Positions 48,790-60,315 of a stretch of DNA of 64,000 nt are shown one piece after another. This DNA comes from Gnetum montanum (Eukaryota; Streptophyta; Gnetopsida; Gnetales; Gnetaceae). Numbering within the stretch: the first letter of the stretch is position 1; each line of letters starts with the position of its first letter. Location of the stretch: contig MNCI01020673.1 in the NCBI GenBank assembly GCA_015680685.1, positions 123,783 through 187,782 of the forward strand. Reading direction: 5' to 3'. The notes beneath the pieces were generated by a model. The model worked only from the letters and a program-made list of their open reading frames with translations, did no database searches and was not told the origin of the DNA. Both the position numbers and the translations under genes were made by a program.

Positions 48790-48905
48790 ATGGTGCTAAT
48801 TATCTAGATTAGTTATGTCATACAAGATCGCTGTAATAGAGTATTAACGATATATCTTTCAGACAAAGAAATTAAATTCAAGTAAGTCATACACAATTCA
48901 TGACA

Positions 48906-51260
48906 ATGTCTCTTTCACAAGATAACAATAATGCAACATCTAGTGAGGAAATTCATTGGAGAACCAACAAAATTTATGATGAAAAAGAAGTTTGAAGTAT
49001 TCAATCTTATGTAGGATTTTCATATATTCATAGACACCCCAATGACACTCAAGGACTTTTGTCATCCAACTCAAACACCTCTAGTGAAGAGGGGGCATTC
49101 CCTAGAACGAGGGGGCCCATAAGGCCTAAGACCTTCTCAATAGGTAGTAAGAGTACATCAGGGGATGATTGGGAGACTTACAAAAGTCATGACAAGTCTA
49201 GTTCTCTCTCTTCCTTTGCTCTTTCAACGTCAAGTTGTGCACAAATGACTATTCCTTAAGGGGTTGGTGTAGAAACAAAACTTGAACCCACGGAAAAAAT
49301 CAGGAATGCCAATATGAACATAGAAAACATTATCCCAACTCATGAACTTATAACCCATTTAGCGACAATGAACCCCTACTAGCCACTAAGAGACTAATGC
49401 ATATAATAGAGGCCATTCAAATATCCCGCAGGCATCACAAGGAAAGTTGTCTACCTAGACTTGATTTAAACAACTTTCCTAAGTTCTTAGGAGGCTATGA
49501 TTTAGATCCGCAACATCATTTACAGGCCTTCTATGATGCCTATGTATGGAACAACATTGAGAATGGGTGGCAAAGGCTTAAGCTCTTCCCCATGACACTC
49601 GTTGGCCAAGCAAAAATGTGGTACAGGTCTTTAAAGCCAAATTCAATTCATTGTTGACCTACAATGGTAAACCTCTTCAACAAAAGATATCAAACCTATG
49701 CAAGAGTGTCAACCTTGAGGAGACAAATCCAAGAGTGGAAACAAGGGCAACATGAACCCTTGGATATGGCCTTAGAAAGATATTACTCTTTGTTAAACAA
49801 ATTACTAGGCCATGGGCTCTTTGAGGAAAGGCTAATGTATCACATCATGGATGGGCTTCGTAATGAAACAAGGGAGACCTTAGGGATGTATGCCCCAAGT
49901 CAACTATATGAACTACGAACCCATCAATTCCAAGATCTTATTAAGTGGGTAGCAAAAGAAGAAGGAGAAATAGCCAAATGGGAGAATGTTAAAAAATCTC
50001 AATAGGACAAAACTCTTGAAATAACAAAGCTCCATAATTATGAAGAGGAGAAATCAACTCGCCTGGAGGGGGTGAAACCATTCCCACCTTTGCTAATACT
50101 AAAATCACTAGATGAAATCAAGGAAAAGATCAACAAGATGATAGAGTGGGTATATGAAAAACGTGAAGAATATGTAGACATTATTAGAGGGAGACCCATG
50201 CAAGATAACTTTGACCAAAACAAATAGAGGATACCAAACCTAGAAATAGGATAAAACACCATTCGATAATTGAAACGAAGGGTTGAATAAAATGGGCTCA
50301 ATTGCAAATCATAAGTATCAATGCAATGTTTGCCTATATGATCACCCCAAAGGCCAATACCCAATCTTGTCACATCTACATGAGCATTAGGGAAGAATGC
50401 TACATGCAAATTTCGTATAGACGTAATGTGCTCAATTGCAATGGCAAAACATCCAGTCGTGGGGTAGACCATCGTCAAACTGGCCACACCCTTCGTATCA
50501 CCTAAAACCAAGTGTTTATTACATTCAACATCTTATTTCTCCAACTAGATCAACATCCTCTACTTCACCTCATTGTTATCACTCTCCTGAATATCATCAA
50601 ACCATATCCTCTCCTATGGGATCACCACCTCATGTTGCTTACACTTTTCCTTACTCTTAATATTCTCCTCCTTCACCTCCTTTTCCATTGTCACCGGTTA
50701 TACTAGAAGGTTTTGCGCCACAACACCAACCAATGAACATTACTTGTGCTACTACTATTAATAGCAATGAGAGTCCTCCACAACATTGGAAATATCCTTT
50801 CTTTAGGCATGGCTGTAGAAAGAGACAACATGGTTCTGAAACCATTGCATCCTCCAACTTAGCATAAGCTGAACACTGTGTTGCAGCTTCCTCTTCAAAC
50901 TCAACACTTTCTATTACCTTATCCAGGCCACTAATTAATACTCCAACAACCATGTGGCCTAATGAATCTAACAATGTGAGAAGACACATCGATCCTTGCA
51001 TACCATCTCATGGTCATGGGTGCCATAGTTGGTCAGCTTCTTATCACATGACCACATCTTATAATTTTCCCCACTATGCCTACTTTAATCAAGTGTGTGA
51101 ATCCCAATTTGGGTACATGCCTGCCACTACACCAAAAGACACCCAGTGGTTTGGCTATGATCGGACCCTAATATTTCCAACATGCATGGATCCTAACTTT
51201 CCATTTATTAATTCTTGCCATGATCAAAGGTTTAGTCATGGGGGATACCCCCCATTCTAA
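48906..51260 (+). pseudogene. gag, element F
   Basis: The start at 48906 (MSLSQDNNN) is the first ATG after the primer site. A Ser-rich N-terminal region (49059-49259) has no clear match to the other gags. The capsid-like core is nearly open at 49397-49657 ('LDLNNFPKFLGGYDLDPQHH', 'FYDAYVWNNIENGWQRLKLF') and 49664-50005 ('RRQIQEWKQGQHEPLDMALE', 'HIMDGLRNETRETLGMY'). A Lys/Glu-rich segment and a zinc-knuckle remnant near 50320-50360 are followed by a His/Pro/Ser/Tyr-rich tail (50430-51260) ending 'SHGGYPPF'. It is the least decayed gag core in the window. Confidence 0.8.
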
Positions 51261-53201
51261 TTAGTAGAATTAGTAAATGTTTTTCCTTTTCTTTAGTTTT
51301 ACAATTTTTTATTTTTCAATTTTTTGTTTTTCAATTTTCGTTTTATCTTTTTGTGGATAATCTCATCTATGAATAAAATACTCATGTAACCAATCGATTA
51401 AGGCATTGTTCTATGTTATCAAGTCATGGGTGACTAATTATTTAGACAGTGAGCCCACAACATCCACCTATCCATTCTATTAATAAGAGGTTCTTGCTCT
51501 GGGTATGATGATATTCTTGTTATCATGAAAACTTAAAGTAACTTTGTACTTGTTATGCCTAGAGTGAAGAGTGAAGAACTAAGGGGGAATGGCAAGGGTG
51601 TGACATCAATGAGACTTGTGGATTCTCTTTGGTGACATTTGTATTGCTATCATGCAATTTGGGTGTACTAAGAGCCTTGTAGATCTAACGAACAATAGGA
51701 GTAAGAGTTGTAATAAGGGAACTTAATAAAGGAACTCAATGCTGTTTTGGGGGGTCCCATTGGAAAGACATGCACAAATGCTTGAAGGTTGGTGGCTTCT
51801 CCGGATCACCTTTGGAAAAGAAAAAGTGCAAAAGTGGCCAGAAGAAGAAAAAGAAAAGAAAGAAGAGAAGAAGAAAAGAAAATCTTAAGAAAAACATGCC
51901 ACAGACAAATTGAAATCACTCCTCCTTAGCATAGAATGCCAAGTGATCATACACCTTGCTGTCATGATGCTCTTATGGTTGTCTATCATTGGGATGAAAC
52001 AATGCAATGTCATTGTATGGACTTGGTTTTAATCTTTGATCGAAAGGCTAATGGTACTTTAATCACGCACAACACTTAAGCTTCATTGTGCCTAGGGCAA
52101 GTTACCTCACGTCCTGATCTTTGCAATTCCTTTTGCAATTCATCTCATCTCATGGTCCAAGTACTTCTAACTTGTGTCTTGTGTGGCATAGAATTCATAC
52201 CTCATAGCGGTGGTACTTAACATGTGTGTGTTTTGTTGCACAGATATAGGTTGCATTTAACCCTTCTAGTGCCTACAGACATTTCAAGGTGTGGTTACTC
52301 AAGGGCATTATAAGTTGAAACCTATTTTGGGGAGGACCCACTTGCATGATTTTTGTAATTTGTACTTGTTTGATACCACCACATCATTTTATACCCTCCG
52401 AGTACTCCATTACCAAATTTATTCTTTCCTTTGTCATCATTTTAATTGAACATTTCTTAGAACTATTACATGTCCTTTTTTCTCATCCTTTTCAAAGAAC
52501 TTCATTGTATGATTCCACTTCATTACACTTTAAGTGCCTTAATCCCCACTTGCCATTACCCCAGACCTTTTGAATCTACCTCAAATCCTTCAATTTTGGC
52601 CCTAAAACTTGAAAAATTGTCAATCCTACTAAGTACCCTATCTTGGTTGGGATGTGATATCGAGTACATAGTATTGTGTCTATAAAAAATATATATACGG
52701 GACCCTTGTGCACTACACAAGTCATTTTCAATAGTTGACGTGGGGGGAGTTGTTCAAATTTTCTTCCATGATTTTTAGCAATTTGCAAGTCTAAAGTCAA
52801 CTTTTAATATTTCACTCTTTGACGCTCCAATTTCTTTTTTGATTGAACCTAATTAAATTTGGAGTGTTTAACGTAGTTGTGGGGGAGGGGTACTATAGAA
52901 ATTGTGCATAATTTTTTTGAAATTTGCTATCACCCAAAGGATACCATAGAGGTAAATACCATAAAAAATTCATGCCAAACTAATTTTCTTCCTTAACCCA
53001 AGTCATCTAAATTATTATTTGAGTCACCTAAATAGATCAGGTCTGACATTAAACTTTTAGGGCAACTTCCTTGAAAACTTCCCAACTCTAGAATCACACT
53101 AAGCAAAGAATTAAACATTTATTAAAGGCAATGAGTTAGATATGAGATAACTAAATTTATTTAAATAATGTTACTAATAATCAATCTTTGTCTCATTACA
53201 A
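51261..53201 (+). other. Noncoding spacer before ORF3, element F
   Basis: No protein is supported. It aligns with spacer sequences of B and E and includes an AG-rich run (51840-51890) and the LTR-like promoter block at 52656-52688. Confidence 0.6.
52656..52688 (+). promoter_or_regulatory. LTR-like palindrome plus TATA upstream of ORF3, element F
   Basis: GATATCGA at 52656 is followed 25 bp later by TATAAAAA at 52681, which lies 521 bp before the ORF3 ATG. In the LTR of the same element GATATC precedes TATAAATA by 24 bp, and both share an 'agtac....tattgt' string. A promoter role is inferred. Confidence 0.5.
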
Positions 53202-55981
53202 ATGGCCCATAAAAGAGGACACTAGGAAGGACCTTCTCAAGATGCAATTAAATGCCCAAGACGAGGCAAAGGCTAGGAACCTCGAGTAGAGCATACAGAG
53301 AAATTTGCCCACTTATTTAGCATTCATTAAGAAACCCCTGCAATAGTGCAATCTAGCCATGTAGAAGGTGATGAAGTTAGAGCCTTGGAACTAGGGCAAC
53401 ATCTTATGTTGTCCCCTGAATGTCTCCAAGCCATTTAGGAGAAGCCCACCTTTGCAGCTGTGATAGTGGAGCTCAATTTTGGGCCTTTCATTGAGTTCGT
53501 CCCTGAACCAATGAAGACTCAACTGAAGGCATCTCCAATATGGCCCATCCTCTTAGAGAGTGGTGATTGGTATTTGGCTGAAACATATTAATTCTGGCAT
53601 GGCAAGGAGGAAGGCATTGTTGCCAATGTAGGTGGTGTCTCCATTGATTTTTTTTGCAAAGGCCATTGTAGAGGTCCTAAATCTTCCAAACTAGGGATAA
53701 AAGGTTGCTCATTTGTCCACTTGCTTAGACACAGATGTAAGGAAATTATGGCTAAAATAAGCCTACGACAAGGAGAATAATGTTTAAGGAGAATTGACTG
53801 TGGAAGAGAGGATCTACTTTAAGATCGACACTTATCACCTTTTCCCCACCAAAGGTTTAAATAGATTATCTACCTATGTGGCATGGGGTAGTGCGATTTT
53901 GATGGAAAAATTTAATGCAAATTTGCCCCATTTATATTTGACAGAGATATTAAGGTGATTTGAAGAAAGGAAGATAGAAAAGCTTGCTTTGCCTTTCCCT
54001 TGTCTTATCAAGAAGTTGTGTAGACATGTTAGGATCTTGGGCTACACAAATGATGTTCCTAGAAAATCCCAAAATGCTTGATATGCTAAACTACTCAAAC
54101 CACCGGTGCCTAGGAAAGACATTGGTGAGCAATTAGAATAAAAGTAAGAGCAAATAGTTGGGCCCACTATGCCTCAAATGGCAGGATCCAACCACCAATA
54201 AGAAGTGGGGCCCAACACAAAACCCATAAGCCAACAATTTCAGCAATTGCCACTATCACAACAAGACTATTAGTCATTTATTAGTCATCTCCAAACAATC
54301 GCTGAGATGGTTAGTTGGGGAAGTTGTAATGCTAAAAACTTATTCAGGGTCATTGATGATGTTGTACAGCCCACTATTTCAACTGACCCTAAAAGTGCAC
54401 ATATTTCATTATTTTAGGAGAAGAGTCCTAGTGGTCTTAGCAGATCTTTGGGGATGTCGCATCTTTCCAGGTCAGGTTGGAAACTAGTGAAAGAGCCATG
54501 ATGGTGATCATGCAGCACTAGGATGTAGTAGGTGCAGTAGAGGTGGTCATAGACCACATCAAAGAATTGTTTCACATTCCTGTTGTGTCACTGGCAAATT
54601 TCACAAGAGCAAGTGATGCCCAAGCTTTGGCCAATCCCTCAATGACTCCTATGAAACATGAGGATGCTTTGGATCGCTTGCTGCAAATAGGACAAGTTAG
54701 GACATCCTTGTTTGAAATTCCCCAAGATGTCATTGTAGCACAATCAAATCTCATTTCCACTAAAGGAAAATTGGTCATGGCTGAAGTTAGGATCGAGCAT
54801 GCGGAAGGAGAGTTGCAAAGATTGCAAGAAAAGCTTATCACCCTATAAGCTGAATGATGGGATCCTTCCCAATTTATCGTAGCTGACCAATTAGACATTT
54901 TCAAAATCGAGCGACTGAATAAATTGTTGGAAGAAAATAAAAGGATGGTAAGGGAAAAGGAATAGGTCGATTGGGATGCTTCAAAGGCACAAGCTTGGAC
55001 ATATGCACATGCTAAAGCTCTCAAGGCCTTACAAGAGGAAAATAAATTACTTACTACTGAGAATCTTTGGTTGACAACAGTTGAGAAATAGAAGAACATT
55101 CTTGAAGAAAGTTTTCAACAAATGCAAGAACAACTAGTTCGGGTCAACCAAGACATGAATCGCTTGGCTAGGAAGAATAGAACCCTCTCCATGAAGGAGG
55201 CCTACGCCATCTAACAAAAGACACCCACAGAAATAAGTGCATGGAAAAATGAGGCCAAAAAGCATGAGAAGTTAAAAGAACATTTTCGTGACTAGGTGGG
55301 AATGTACATGAAAATCATCAAAAAGGAGATTCATATGGCTAAGGCCCACATTGATTCTTTCAATGCTTAACACACTGACTGGTGAGCCATATTGGATACT
55401 TATGCCTTTGCACACTAGCAGAATTGATAAGTCGGGACCTATGGATCTAACATCTCAAAGAATACATGGAGTTGGCAAATTTGTGATATGCCAACTTACC
55501 CATGTTAATAGTAGGGCACCCGTGAACTAAGCTCAAGAAGTAGGTAGTTGCCACCATTGCTAAATATGAGATAAATTTTGTTGAACATAAGAAGAAATTG
55601 TAAAGATTAGAGGTGGAAAAATTTGAATTGAAGGTGATAAAGGCTAGCTACCAAGGTTAGAAAGATGTAGTAGCAAATTTGGCTTAACAACTTACAGATT
55701 ATTAGGAACTCAAAGATAAATCCAAAGCTTACACGGAGGAACAATGGCTATTTATGACATGGTATGTCAAGGCCAATCAAATGTTTTTACCACTGTCGTG
55801 TCCATGGGAAGTGCCGACTCCATCAAATATTGGAACATTAGCATGAAAAACTCATGATCCTCAGATAGAGGAGGAAAAAATTCAGGTGCTTCTTCAAAGG
55901 TATCTATTTTAGAAGCCTGGAGCATAGGACAAAGGAAAGACATCCATGGAGGAGCCACCACCACCACCAAGAACCACATGA
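53202..55981 (+). pseudogene. ORF3 (coiled-coil protein) of element F, broken
   Basis: ATG at 53202 (MAHKRGHQEGPSQDAIKCPR); stop TGA at 55979-55981 after a Pro-rich 'MEEPPPPPRTT'. Length equals about 925 codons. The N-terminal half has 'ELNFGPFIEFVPEPMK', 'FHLFPTKGLNRLSTYVA'-type and 'LALPFPCLIKKLCRHV' blocks. The C-terminal half (54543-55330) is strongly coiled-coil-like: 'RIEHAEGELQRLQEKL', 'IERLNKLLEENKRMVREKE' and 'ALKALQEENKLLTTEN'. The segment 54543-54848 is fully open. No signal peptide or membrane segment is visible. The N-terminal half loosely resembles the 'putative plant transposon protein' domain pattern, which I cannot confirm. Confidence 0.75.
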
Positions 55982-56007
55982 TTTCTGCAAGTTTTTGTAT
56001 TTTTTAT

Positions 56008-57005
56008 TGATGAGCGTCGAAGTACCCCTACACTCAACCATACGAATACAAGCGTTTCATGCATGATCCGGTCGAATTCCAAGGACTAAGTGCTTATGCG
56101 CCCTTATGGAACAAGGATAGGCTGGTTGATCGTTGTCTTCTCAAGGTTACCTATATGTCACGATTGTATAGTTAAGTAAGCTTGAGGCATATGATTTTTA
56201 TATCTTTTATGTTTTTATGTCTTGCACTAGTATGGAAGGAGAGAGGTAACTAAGTGACTAATTTAACATAACTACTCATTAACTAAGTTCTAACTAATCC
56301 TAACACTAGCATCGGTTCCCACTTTCCGTACACATCCTGAACTAGTGCAACATTGCTGGGATTACCAAATGCTAATCATTATTGGGTTACCAAGTGTTAC
56401 ACGCATGCTCGAAGTGGTGGTGCTTGTGTAATTTAATGATTTGCTTAATTGATCAAAATGAATTAGTGTGCTAATAACAGAAATGTAAAGTGCATAAAAT
56501 AAAATAAATGCATAAGAAAATAGAATAAAAGAAATGCATAAGAAAACAAATCTTAAGTGCTGCAAGGATGAATCAAAGAGCTCGTATTTATTGCCATACA
56601 CAAGGTGTGCTCAGGTACACAATGCTCAAATAAAGATCTATCCACACTTAGACCTCCTGCTGTGGGCACTTGGAAAATAATATAACTTTCAATTAGACTA
56701 CAAGAGTTTCGCTACTTGACTACTAAAAGACTTCCTCCCAATTGTGTGCCTAGGCACTGTATTTATAAACTTGGGAGAAACTACTCTAATAATTAGAGTA
56801 ACTGCTCTAATAATTAGAATAACTGCTAAAGTAACTGCTAGAGTAACCACTCTAATAATTAGAATAACTGCTAGAGTAACCGCTAGAGTAATCGCTAGAG
56901 TAACCACTCTATTAATTAGAGTAACTGCTAAAGTAATTGCTAGAGTAACCACTAGAGTAACCGGTAAAGTAACCACTCTAATAATTAGAGTAACTACTCT
57001 CATCA
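56008..57005 (-). repeat. 3' LTR of element G (998 bp)
   Basis: Starts TGATGAG at 56008 and ends CTCATCA at 57005. TACCCCCATGACTG follows at 57006, the reverse of the terminal polypurine tract, so it is the 3' LTR of a minus element. The TATA (reverse ATTTATAA) is near 56761-56768. Confidence 0.88.
56776..57000 (-). repeat. Minisatellite of palindromic units in the U3 of LTR G
   Basis: About 220 bp made of repeats of 'gagtaactgcta' and the palindrome ACTCTAATAATTAGAGT, with several GTAACC/GTAACT variants. It occupies the same U3 position as the GATATC or ACGTCGACGT blocks in other LTRs, directly upstream of the TATA box. Confidence 0.9.
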
Positions 57006-57129
57006 TACCCCCATGACTGAATGAAAACTCATCCTCAAGTATAAAAAAAAAGAAACAAGTTCTTTACAAAATATTGGGAACGTATGGGATTATTGACTAA
57101 CTAGAAACTGACGGTGGAATGGGATGACA

Positions 57130-57500
57130 GACTCAACGTGCCCAGTGAATGGATCAATAAGCATATTACAACATTAGTGTTCATGACCATTGTGGTAAAC
57201 ACTCGTACATAAATGACATCCAAGCCTTTATTTGGTAGCTTGTAGAGAAAGAGAGAGAAAGAAAATGAAGCGTGTTGCTGCCAATGCTAAGATTGTGCCT
57301 TCCGTTGTTTATCCATAGCCACACCACCAGCCTTGCTTCTTTCATAAATGCTCCAGTTCCGGTCCATCTTGAGTGCTTCCTCTAAGCCCAGTCCATTGTT
57401 TGTATGATCTCCATCTACACACACAACACAGTCACAAATGAGCAAGGATAGATAAACCACAATGCCGTTGATATCTTGCCTCGATATGAAGCGCATTGGT
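57130..57500 (-). pseudogene. Possible captured host last exon with 3' UTR
   Basis: The minus strand reads 'DHTNNGLGLEEALKMDRNWS' and 'IYERSKAGGVAMDKQRKAQS' to a TAG at about 57290. It is preceded by a pyrimidine/TG-rich run ending in AG (near 57417), as at a splice acceptor, and followed by UTR-like sequence with AATAAA near 57225-57235. It does not resemble gag, pol or ORF3. I do not recognise the protein. Base composition is more GC-rich than the surrounding spacer. It lies between two 'gtcatggggg' motifs at about 57005-57016 and 57610-57622 (both minus strand). Confidence 0.45.
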
Positions 57501-58944
57501 TGAGTTGTGGTTATGGCAGAAACTGGTTCTGAGATTTATCACAAGTGACTACCCAAGGTGTAGGGGTTAGGAAAAGAGTAAAATGGAGAAAATTGAAAAA
57601 TTTGTGCCAGGGCCCCCATGACTAAGAGTAAACCTCCAATAGCTATAAGATGGAAAAATATGAGGAACAAGAAAGATGGGAAAAATAACAATGATAATGC
57701 CAATAAAATGGATGTCATGGATGGAGATGAAACAAGACATGATTGATTGCAGGAAATGTTTAAGGAAAAAAACTTAACAATTGCACAAAAAAGGAATGCT
57801 AGTGGGTCCTCCCCAAAGCAGGCTCATGCCTTTTATACCCTCACAAATGCACAAACCAAAGAGTATGTAGGCTCTAGGAATGTCATTTGGAAGCAAGAGT
57901 TAAAAACTTACCCAGAAGAATTCACTAAAGAAAAATAATGCATCAACCTAGAATGGACTAATGATAAAATCAGAAATGAGGTGGAAAATGGGAAGAAAGA
58001 TGGAGAGGAGAGAATGGAATGGAATCCCAAGAAGAAGGTTGTGTAAAGCCCCTTGTGTATTTCATGGTTAAGATGACTGAGTAGAATGTCATCCCAAATC
58101 CAGACTCAAACCAACCACATTCAGTGAACTCACATCAATACACCTAGTCAATCCATCCTCTTGAAGCAACAAGAATGCCTTCACAAAGAGTGACCACCAT
58201 CCTGAGGAGAGTGAGATGGGAAAGTAGGAAGTGAGAAAGGGCCTTAGTTAGAGGGAACCTTCAGGCATGGGTAACATGTCTTTCCAATTTCATAACTAAT
58301 GCTTGTAGCCCATATTGCTTTATTATGTCTAAGGGGTGTGCTTTAAATTCTCACTTTTCTCCTTTCTTTTCCCTCTCTTTTTTTTGTGTGAGAACCAAAC
58401 CATGCAAAGACTTATTTTTATTCACTCAGCTTCCTAATTTTTAAACAATGTCAGAATGGCGGAAAACCCGAGAAATAAGCATCCAAGCACCCAAGAGAAT
58501 GGCTAGCACAAATGCATCAAATCCCCTTGAAGTCACATCCTTTTCATCCTTTGAGTCTTTCCTTGGTTTGAAAAGTACCCAGCCACTAATTCATTAATAA
58601 ATTTACTTAGAAAAAGGGAACTGTATAGTTCCAAGCCAAACGAGACCATAGAGTTGTATGGATGAGTAGATAGCATGGACTCATTGCCTATTTTACCAAA
58701 AGAACCATACATTAATATCAACATCATAATTCAAAGGTAAAAAGTAAATATTAGCAATCAATATGATATAATGCAATCCACCATCATGAGCACTTATTGG
58801 ATGATGAATAAAAGTAAATCAAGAAAACAAAGAAATAGTAAAAACATGAACAATGATGTAAAACAAAAATAAGAAAATTTGGAAAAATGTGTAAAACAAA
58901 AATTCAAAAAGAACTAAGGGCCTAAAATGGTTAGCATAGGTGGC

Positions 58945-59499
58945 CATCTCCCCCACGACTGAGTTGGAAGGAGAAGATCTGAAATAGTGAGCAAGGTCGT
59001 CCATCAATATAGGTAGCATGTGTACTGGTTGTTCTAAGCTCATGGAAAGGTTTGGTTTGTTGTACGTTGACCAATAGTTTCTTGTCTAGGCTCTCAGGTT
59101 TGTATATTGTCATGGCCCCTAAAGGAAAAGTTGCATAAATAATATAAGCTCCTTCCCATGGTGTTTGAAATTTAGTACATTGTGGCACATGTGTGGGATT
59201 GCAGTAGAGAACCTTATCCCTTGGTTGATATTTAACTTTCCTAATCCTTAGGTCATGACGTTGTTTATTGAATGCCTTATGCAACTCAAATAGGGTAGCT
59301 AGTCAGTTTTCATCTAGCAAGTTAAGGGTTACTAATCGTTGTTTCTGTGCTAGATCAAGGTCAAGGCTGCGGTTACATGCCATGGATAGTATATGGAGCT
59401 TAGTTTGAATGGGAAGCATTGGTAATCTACCGTACACTAACTCACAGGGAGAGTAGCCTATAGGGAGTTTCCATGTGAAGCGGTATGCCCAAAGAGCAT
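58945..59499 (-). pseudogene. Integrase C-terminal remnant, element G
   Basis: Minus ORFs 59524-59303 ('LINALWAYRFTWKLPIGYSP', 'LVYGRLPMLPIQTKL') and 59284-58931 ('AFNKQRHDLRIRKVKYQPRD', 'CNPTHVPQCTKFQTPWEGAY') encode the end of integrase and the basic C-terminal tail. The reading ends in 'VNVQQTKPFHELRT'. It is well preserved compared with E. The first 25 bp of the upper ORF (59500-59524) belong to the LTR of element H. Confidence 0.85.
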
Positions 59500-60296
59500 T
59501 GATGAGCTGCGATATCGCGTCCACCCCTGTGATATTGCGTACACAATATCGTAGCCTACTGCAATGTCTATAAATAAGAGGTGAATTTCCCTATTTTAGG
59601 CATCTAGACTTAGACTATAGCCAAACTATAGTAGTTTTACCATTCTAGAGTTAGAATAATTTCCATGTGCCCGCAGTAGGAGTCTTAAAGTGAACGAATC
59701 TTTATTCGAACAAATTGTACTTGAGCACACATTTGTGTACAGTAATAAAGATGAACTTTCTAATAAACCTTGCAACATATGCACTAAGCTAAATAGGATT
59801 TAATTATTGTTAAATGTTTAAATGCTTTCCTAGATAATCAATCTCTCTCAACCCTTAACTCTCCTAGTTAAGTGCATTCAGTACGACAGCTTCGAGCACG
59901 TGTGTAACGCTTGGTAACCTAGTAACGAGTAGTGTTTGGTAATCCCAGCAGCGTTGCACTGGTTCAGGGTGTGTGCAACAAGTGGGAATGGATACTAGTG
60001 TTAGGAAAATTAGAACTTAGTTAGTGAATAGTTAATGAAAGTTAGTCATTTAGTTCTCTTCACCTTCCCCTATTAGCATAAGACCTTAAAAAGATAAAAG
60101 ATATAAAAATCACATACCTCAAGCTTACTTAACCATACAACCATCACAATACAAGTAAGCTTGGGAAGATAGTGATTGATTAATCTTAAGTGTTCCATTA
60201 AGGTGCGTAAGCACTTAGTCCTTTGAGTCCGACCTAATCATGCGTGAGACGCTCGTATTCGTATGGTTGAGTATAGGGGTACCTCGCCACTCATCA
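59500..60296 (+). repeat. 5' LTR of element H (797 bp)
   Basis: Starts TGATGAG at 59500 and ends CTCATCA at 60296. TATAAATA is at 59569-59576, with AATATC at 59545-59550, 24 bp upstream, and GATATC/GATATT copies before it. An AATAAA lies near 59744-59749, a reasonable polyadenylation signal. Confidence 0.92.
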
Positions 60297-60297
60297 T

Positions 60298-60315
60298 TGG
60301 CGTCGTTGCTAGGGA
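60298..60315 (+). other. Primer-binding site, element H (tRNA-Asp type)
   Basis: TGGCGTCGTTGCTAGGGA starts one base after the LTR end. It differs at a few positions from the complement of plant tRNA-Asp, the primer used by Athila-type elements. Confidence 0.85.

Larger units (their letters stand above)
47900..56007 (+). mobile_element. Element F: gag + ORF3 retrotransposon lacking pol (plus)
   Basis: 5' LTR, primer site, gag (48906-51260), spacer (51260-53200) and ORF3 (53202-55981). No protease, RT, RNase H or integrase sequence lies between gag and spacer. The gag N-terminus differs from that of A, E and H (MSLSQDNNN rather than MSSS). The 3' LTR is missing: the minus-strand LTR of element G begins at 56008, only 26 bp after the ORF3 stop. 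Confidence 0.8.
56008..59499 (-). mobile_element. Element G: 3' end of an Athila-like retrotransposon (minus)
   Basis: 3' LTR (56008-57005), terminal PPT, a possible captured host exon (57130-57500), 3' spacer (57600-58940) and the C-terminal end of integrase (58945-59499). It is cut by element H at 59500. Between integrase and LTR there is no ORF3, unlike C; the space is only about 1.9 kb. Confidence 0.85.

Noticed and set aside
50038-50511. 157-codon minus-strand ORF
   Set aside because: Antisense to the gag tail of element F; no domain and no promoter-like context.
54572-55099. 175-codon minus-strand ORF
   Set aside because: Antisense to the coiled-coil part of ORF3 in element F, caused by its codon bias.
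56744-57016. Two overlapping ORFs with repeated heptapeptides, one on each strand
   Set aside because: Translation of the U3 minisatellite; periodic because the DNA is periodic, not because it codes for protein.
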